From NCBI GenBank assembly GCA_030695945.1, contig JAUYOG010000023.1:62001-126000 (forward strand): DNA of 64,000 nt, read 5' to 3'. Made by a program: the position numbers and the translations under genes. The stretch comes from Ramlibacter sp. (lineage in GTDB: Bacteria; Pseudomonadota; Gammaproteobacteria; Burkholderiales; Burkholderiaceae_C). Within the stretch, counting starts at the first letter, position 1. Every line of letters begins with the position of its first letter. Positions 61,506 through 64,000 of the stretch are shown here, one piece after another. The notes beneath the pieces were generated by a model, which made no database searches, was not told the origin of the DNA, and was given only the letters and a program-made list of their open reading frames with translations.

Positions 61506-64000
61506 ATGTTCCTGCGGTACTGGCCGCCGACCTCGAACAGCGCGTTCGTGATCTGGCCCAGCGAACAGACGCGCACGGCGTCCATCAGCACCTCGAACAC
61601 GTTGCGGTTGTCGATGACGGCCTGCTGGAGGCGCTTGAGCATGGCCGGCGCCTGTTTGGCGTTGCGCGCCTGGAAGTCCTCCAGGCGCCTGAGCTGGCCC
61701 TGTTTTTCCTCCTCGGTGGAGCGGGCGAGCTCCAGCTTGTCCTGCACGGCATCGCCATGCGGGTTGCGAAAGGTGTTGACGCCGACGATGGGCAGCTCGC
61801 CGGTGTGCTTGAGCATCTCGTAATGCATGCTCTCGTCCTGGATGCGGCCGCGCTGGTAGCCGGTCTCCATCGCGCCCAGCACGCCACCGCGCTCGGCGAT
61901 GCGTTCGAACTCCGCCAGCACCGCTTCCTCGACCAGTTCGGTGAGCTCCTCGATGATGAAGGAGCCCTGGTTCGGGTTTTCGTTCTTCGCCAGGCCCCAT
62001 TCGCGATTGATGATCAGCTGGATGGCCATCGCGCGGCGCACGCTGTCCTCGGTCGGCGTGGTGATCGCCTCGTCGAACGCGTTGGTGTGCAGCGAGTTGC
62101 AGTTGTCGTAGATCGCGATCAGCGCCTGCAGCGTGGTTCGGATGTCGTTGAACTGGATCTCCTGCGCGTGCAGGCTCCGCCCGGAGGTCTGGATGTGGTA
62201 CTTGAGCTTCTGGCTGCGCTCGTTGGCACCGTACTTTTCCTTCATCGCCACGGCCCAGATGCGGCGGGCCACGCGCCCCATGACCGTGTATTCCGGGTCC
62301 ATGCCGTTGGAGAAGAAGAACGACAGGTTCGGCGCGAAGTCGTCGATGTGCATGCCACGCGCCAGGTACGCCTCGACGAAAGTGAAGCCATTGGACAGCG
62401 TGAACGCCAGCTGGCTGATCGGGTTGGCGCCGGCCTCGGCGATGTGGTAGCCGGAGATCGACACCGAGTAGAAGTTGCGCACGTTGTGGTGCACGAAGTA
62501 CTCGGCAATATCGCCCATCACCTTCAGGCTGAACTCGGTCGAGAAGATGCAGGTGTTCTGGCCCTGGTCTTCCTTCAGGATGTCGGCCTGCACCGTGCCG
62601 CGCACATTGGCCAGCACCCACTCGCGGATTTTCTGGCTCTCGGTGTCCGTGGGCTCGCGGCCATTGTCGGCCTTGAACTTCTCCAGGTTCTGGTCGATGG
62701 CCGTGTTCATGAACATCGCCAGGATGGAGGGGGCGGGGCCGTTGATCGTCATCGACACAGAGGTGCTCGGGCTGCACAGGTCGAAGCCCGAATACAGCAC
62801 CTTCATGTCGTCCAGCGTCGCGATGGACACGCCCGAGTTGCCGACCTTGCCGTAGATGTCGGGGCGCAGGTCGGGGTCGTTGCCGTACAGCGTGACCGAA
62901 TCGAAGGCCGTGGACAGGCGCTTGGCCGGCATGCCCGAGCTGAGCAGCTTGAAGCGGGTGTTGGTGCGGAAGGCGTCGCCTTCGCCCGCGAACATGCGGG
63001 TCGGGTCCTCGTTCTCGCGCTTGAAGGCGAAGGTACCCGCCGTGTACGGGTAGCTGCCCGGCACGTTGTCCAGCATCAGCCACTTGAGGATCTCGCCGTG
63101 GTCTTCGTATGCAGGCAGGCTGACCTTGCGGATGGTGGTGCCCGAGAGCGACCTGGTGGTCAGTTGCGTGCGGATTTCCTTGTCGCGGATCTTGACCACG
63201 TACTCGTCGCCCGAATATGCCTTCTGCATCTGCGGCCACTGCGCCAACAGCTTGCGCGCGGCTCCATCGAACCGGGCGTCGCGCTCGTCGGCCAGCCGCA
63301 GGACGGTGTTCTTTGCGCCGTCGCGCTCGGCGTCATCCTCGTGCAGCATGCGGGCGCTCTCGCGCAACTGCTGGATCTCGCGCGCCAGCCGGGCCTGCTC
63401 GCGCGCCTGCTTCTTGTAGCCGCGCACGGTGTCGCTGATCTCGGCCAGGTAGCGGGTGCGCGCCGCGGGCACGACGGGCGTCTGGTTGGTGCTGTGACGC
63501 ACATTGACGGCCGGAAGCTCGCCTTCCTTCAGCTTCAGCCCCAGCTCGGCCAACCGCGGTTTCAGCGCCTGGTACAGGGCCGTGACGCCATCGTCATTGA
63601 AACGCGCGGCCATCGTGCCGAAGACCGGCATCTCGTCCGGCTTCCTGCCAAAGGCCTCCTTGTTACGCTGGACTTGCTTGGCAACGTCGCGGAGCGCATC
63701 GAGCGAGCCCTTGCGGTCGAACTTGTTGATCGCGACGAACTCCGCGAAGTCCAGCATGTCGATCTTCTCGAGCTGGCTGGCCGCGCCGAACTCGGGCGTC
63801 ATCACGTACATGGGAATGTCCACCAGCGGCACGATGGCGGCGTCTCCCTGGCCGATGCCCGAGGTTTCGACCACCACCAGGTCGAAGCCGGCCGCCTTGC
63901 ATGCGGTGACGACGTCCGGCAGGGCAGCCGAGATCTCGCTGCCGAAATCGCGCGTGGCCAGCGAGCGCATGAAGACGCGCGGACCCTGGCGCCACGGGCC
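61502..64000 (-). CDS. icmF: Fused isobutyryl-CoA mutase (IcmF)/methylmalonyl-CoA mutase family, 5' end beyond window
   Basis: MeaB-like GTPase segment ([33 protein letters not shown]) followed by mutase large-subunit domain ([61 protein letters not shown]). Runs off right edge. Confidence 0.93.
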   Translation of the reverse strand, partial: GPWRQGPRVFMRSLATRDFGSEISAALPDVVTACKAAGFDLVVVETSGIGQGDAAIVPLVDIPMYVMTPEFGAASQLEKIDMLDFAEFVAINKFDRKGSLDALRDVAKQVQRNKEAFGRKPDEMPVFGTMAARFNDDGVTALYQALKPRLAELGLKLKEGELPAVNVRHSTNQTPVVPAARTRYLAEISDTVRGYKKQAREQARLAREIQQLRESARMLHEDDAERDGAKNTVLRLADERDARFDGAARKLLAQWPQMQKAYSGDEYVVKIRDKEIRTQLTTRSLSGTTIRKVSLPAYEDHGEILKWLMLDNVPGSYPYTAGTFAFKRENEDPTRMFAGEGDAFRTNTRFKLLSSGMPAKRLSTAFDSVTLYGNDPDLRPDIYGKVGNSGVSIATLDDMKVLYSGFDLCSPSTSVSMTINGPAPSILAMFMNTAIDQNLEKFKADNGREPTDTESQKIREWVLANVRGTVQADILKEDQGQNTCIFSTEFSLKVMGDIAEYFVHHNVRNFYSVSISGYHIAEAGANPISQLAFTLSNGFTFVEAYLARGMHIDDFAPNLSFFFSNGMDPEYTVMGRVARRIWAVAMKEKYGANERSQKLKYHIQTSGRSLHAQEIQFNDIRTTLQALIAIYDNCNSLHTNAFDEAITTPTEDSVRRAMAIQLIINREWGLAKNENPNQGSFIIEELTELVEEAVLAEFERIAERGGVLGAMETGYQRGRIQDESMHYEMLKHTGELPIVGVNTFRNPHGDAVQDKLELARSTEEEKQGQLRRLEDFQARNAKQAPAMLKRLQQAVIDNRNVFEVLMDAVRVCSLGQITNALFEVGGQYRRNM

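Noticed and set aside
61506-63239. 618-aa minus-strand ORF upstream part
   Set aside because: Out-of-frame reading of icmF; only its last 40 codons beyond the icmF stop show a real signature (thioesterase relic).
1-64000. CRISPR arrays, tRNA/rRNA genes, transposases, prophage genes
   Set aside because: None recognised on reading either strand; the window looks like core chromosome with small intergenic repeats only.

Overview
This 64 kb window is GC-rich chromosome of betaproteobacterial, probably Burkholderiales/Comamonadaceae, type (inferred from gene content and order, not from a database search). Its core is a complete division and cell-wall (dcw) cluster in canonical order: mraZ-rsmH-ftsL-ftsI-murE-murF-mraY-murD-ftsW-murG-murC-ddl-ftsQ-ftsA-ftsZ, followed by lpxC. 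Upstream are a 7TM-DISM protein with a degenerate GGDEF, an RlmI-like methyltransferase, a CobW GTPase, a DksA-like protein with a Lys/Ala/Pro-rich N-terminus, a STAS-domain protein and hslVU. Downstream are ruvC, cdsA-like, plsC-like, mtgA, aroE, tonB-like, RNB ribonuclease, rodA, a response regulator-cyclase-Ser/Thr kinase fusion, tldD, a DAHP synthase, a tandem pair of uncharacterised paralogs, mpl, an acyl-CoA synthetase, accBC, prmA, a PfkB kinase, a Liv-type ABC transporter and the 3' part of a fused isobutyryl-CoA mutase running off the window edge. Most notable signals: (i) a complete-looking ribosome-mediated attenuator (leader peptide MHTVRAYFFGYFWHLTSTGGREI, terminator and mutually exclusive antiterminator) before the DAHP synthase; (ii) the REC-cyclase-kinase fusion; (iii) the tandem paralogs sharing a DADAWWVNG motif and an identical-style C-terminal DLTAPA.LER tail; (iv) two ATGA-coupled micro-ORFs inserted in the dcw operon, one bounded by a 25-bp direct repeat and one built from a dispersed GC-rich repeat; (v) that repeat family at several intergenic junctions, including one copy encoding the FtsL C-terminus; (vi) a ~270-bp nested palindromic element; (vii) four 10-bp-phased AGTG(C/G) boxes before mraZ. 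No rRNA, tRNA, CRISPR array or transposase gene was recognised.
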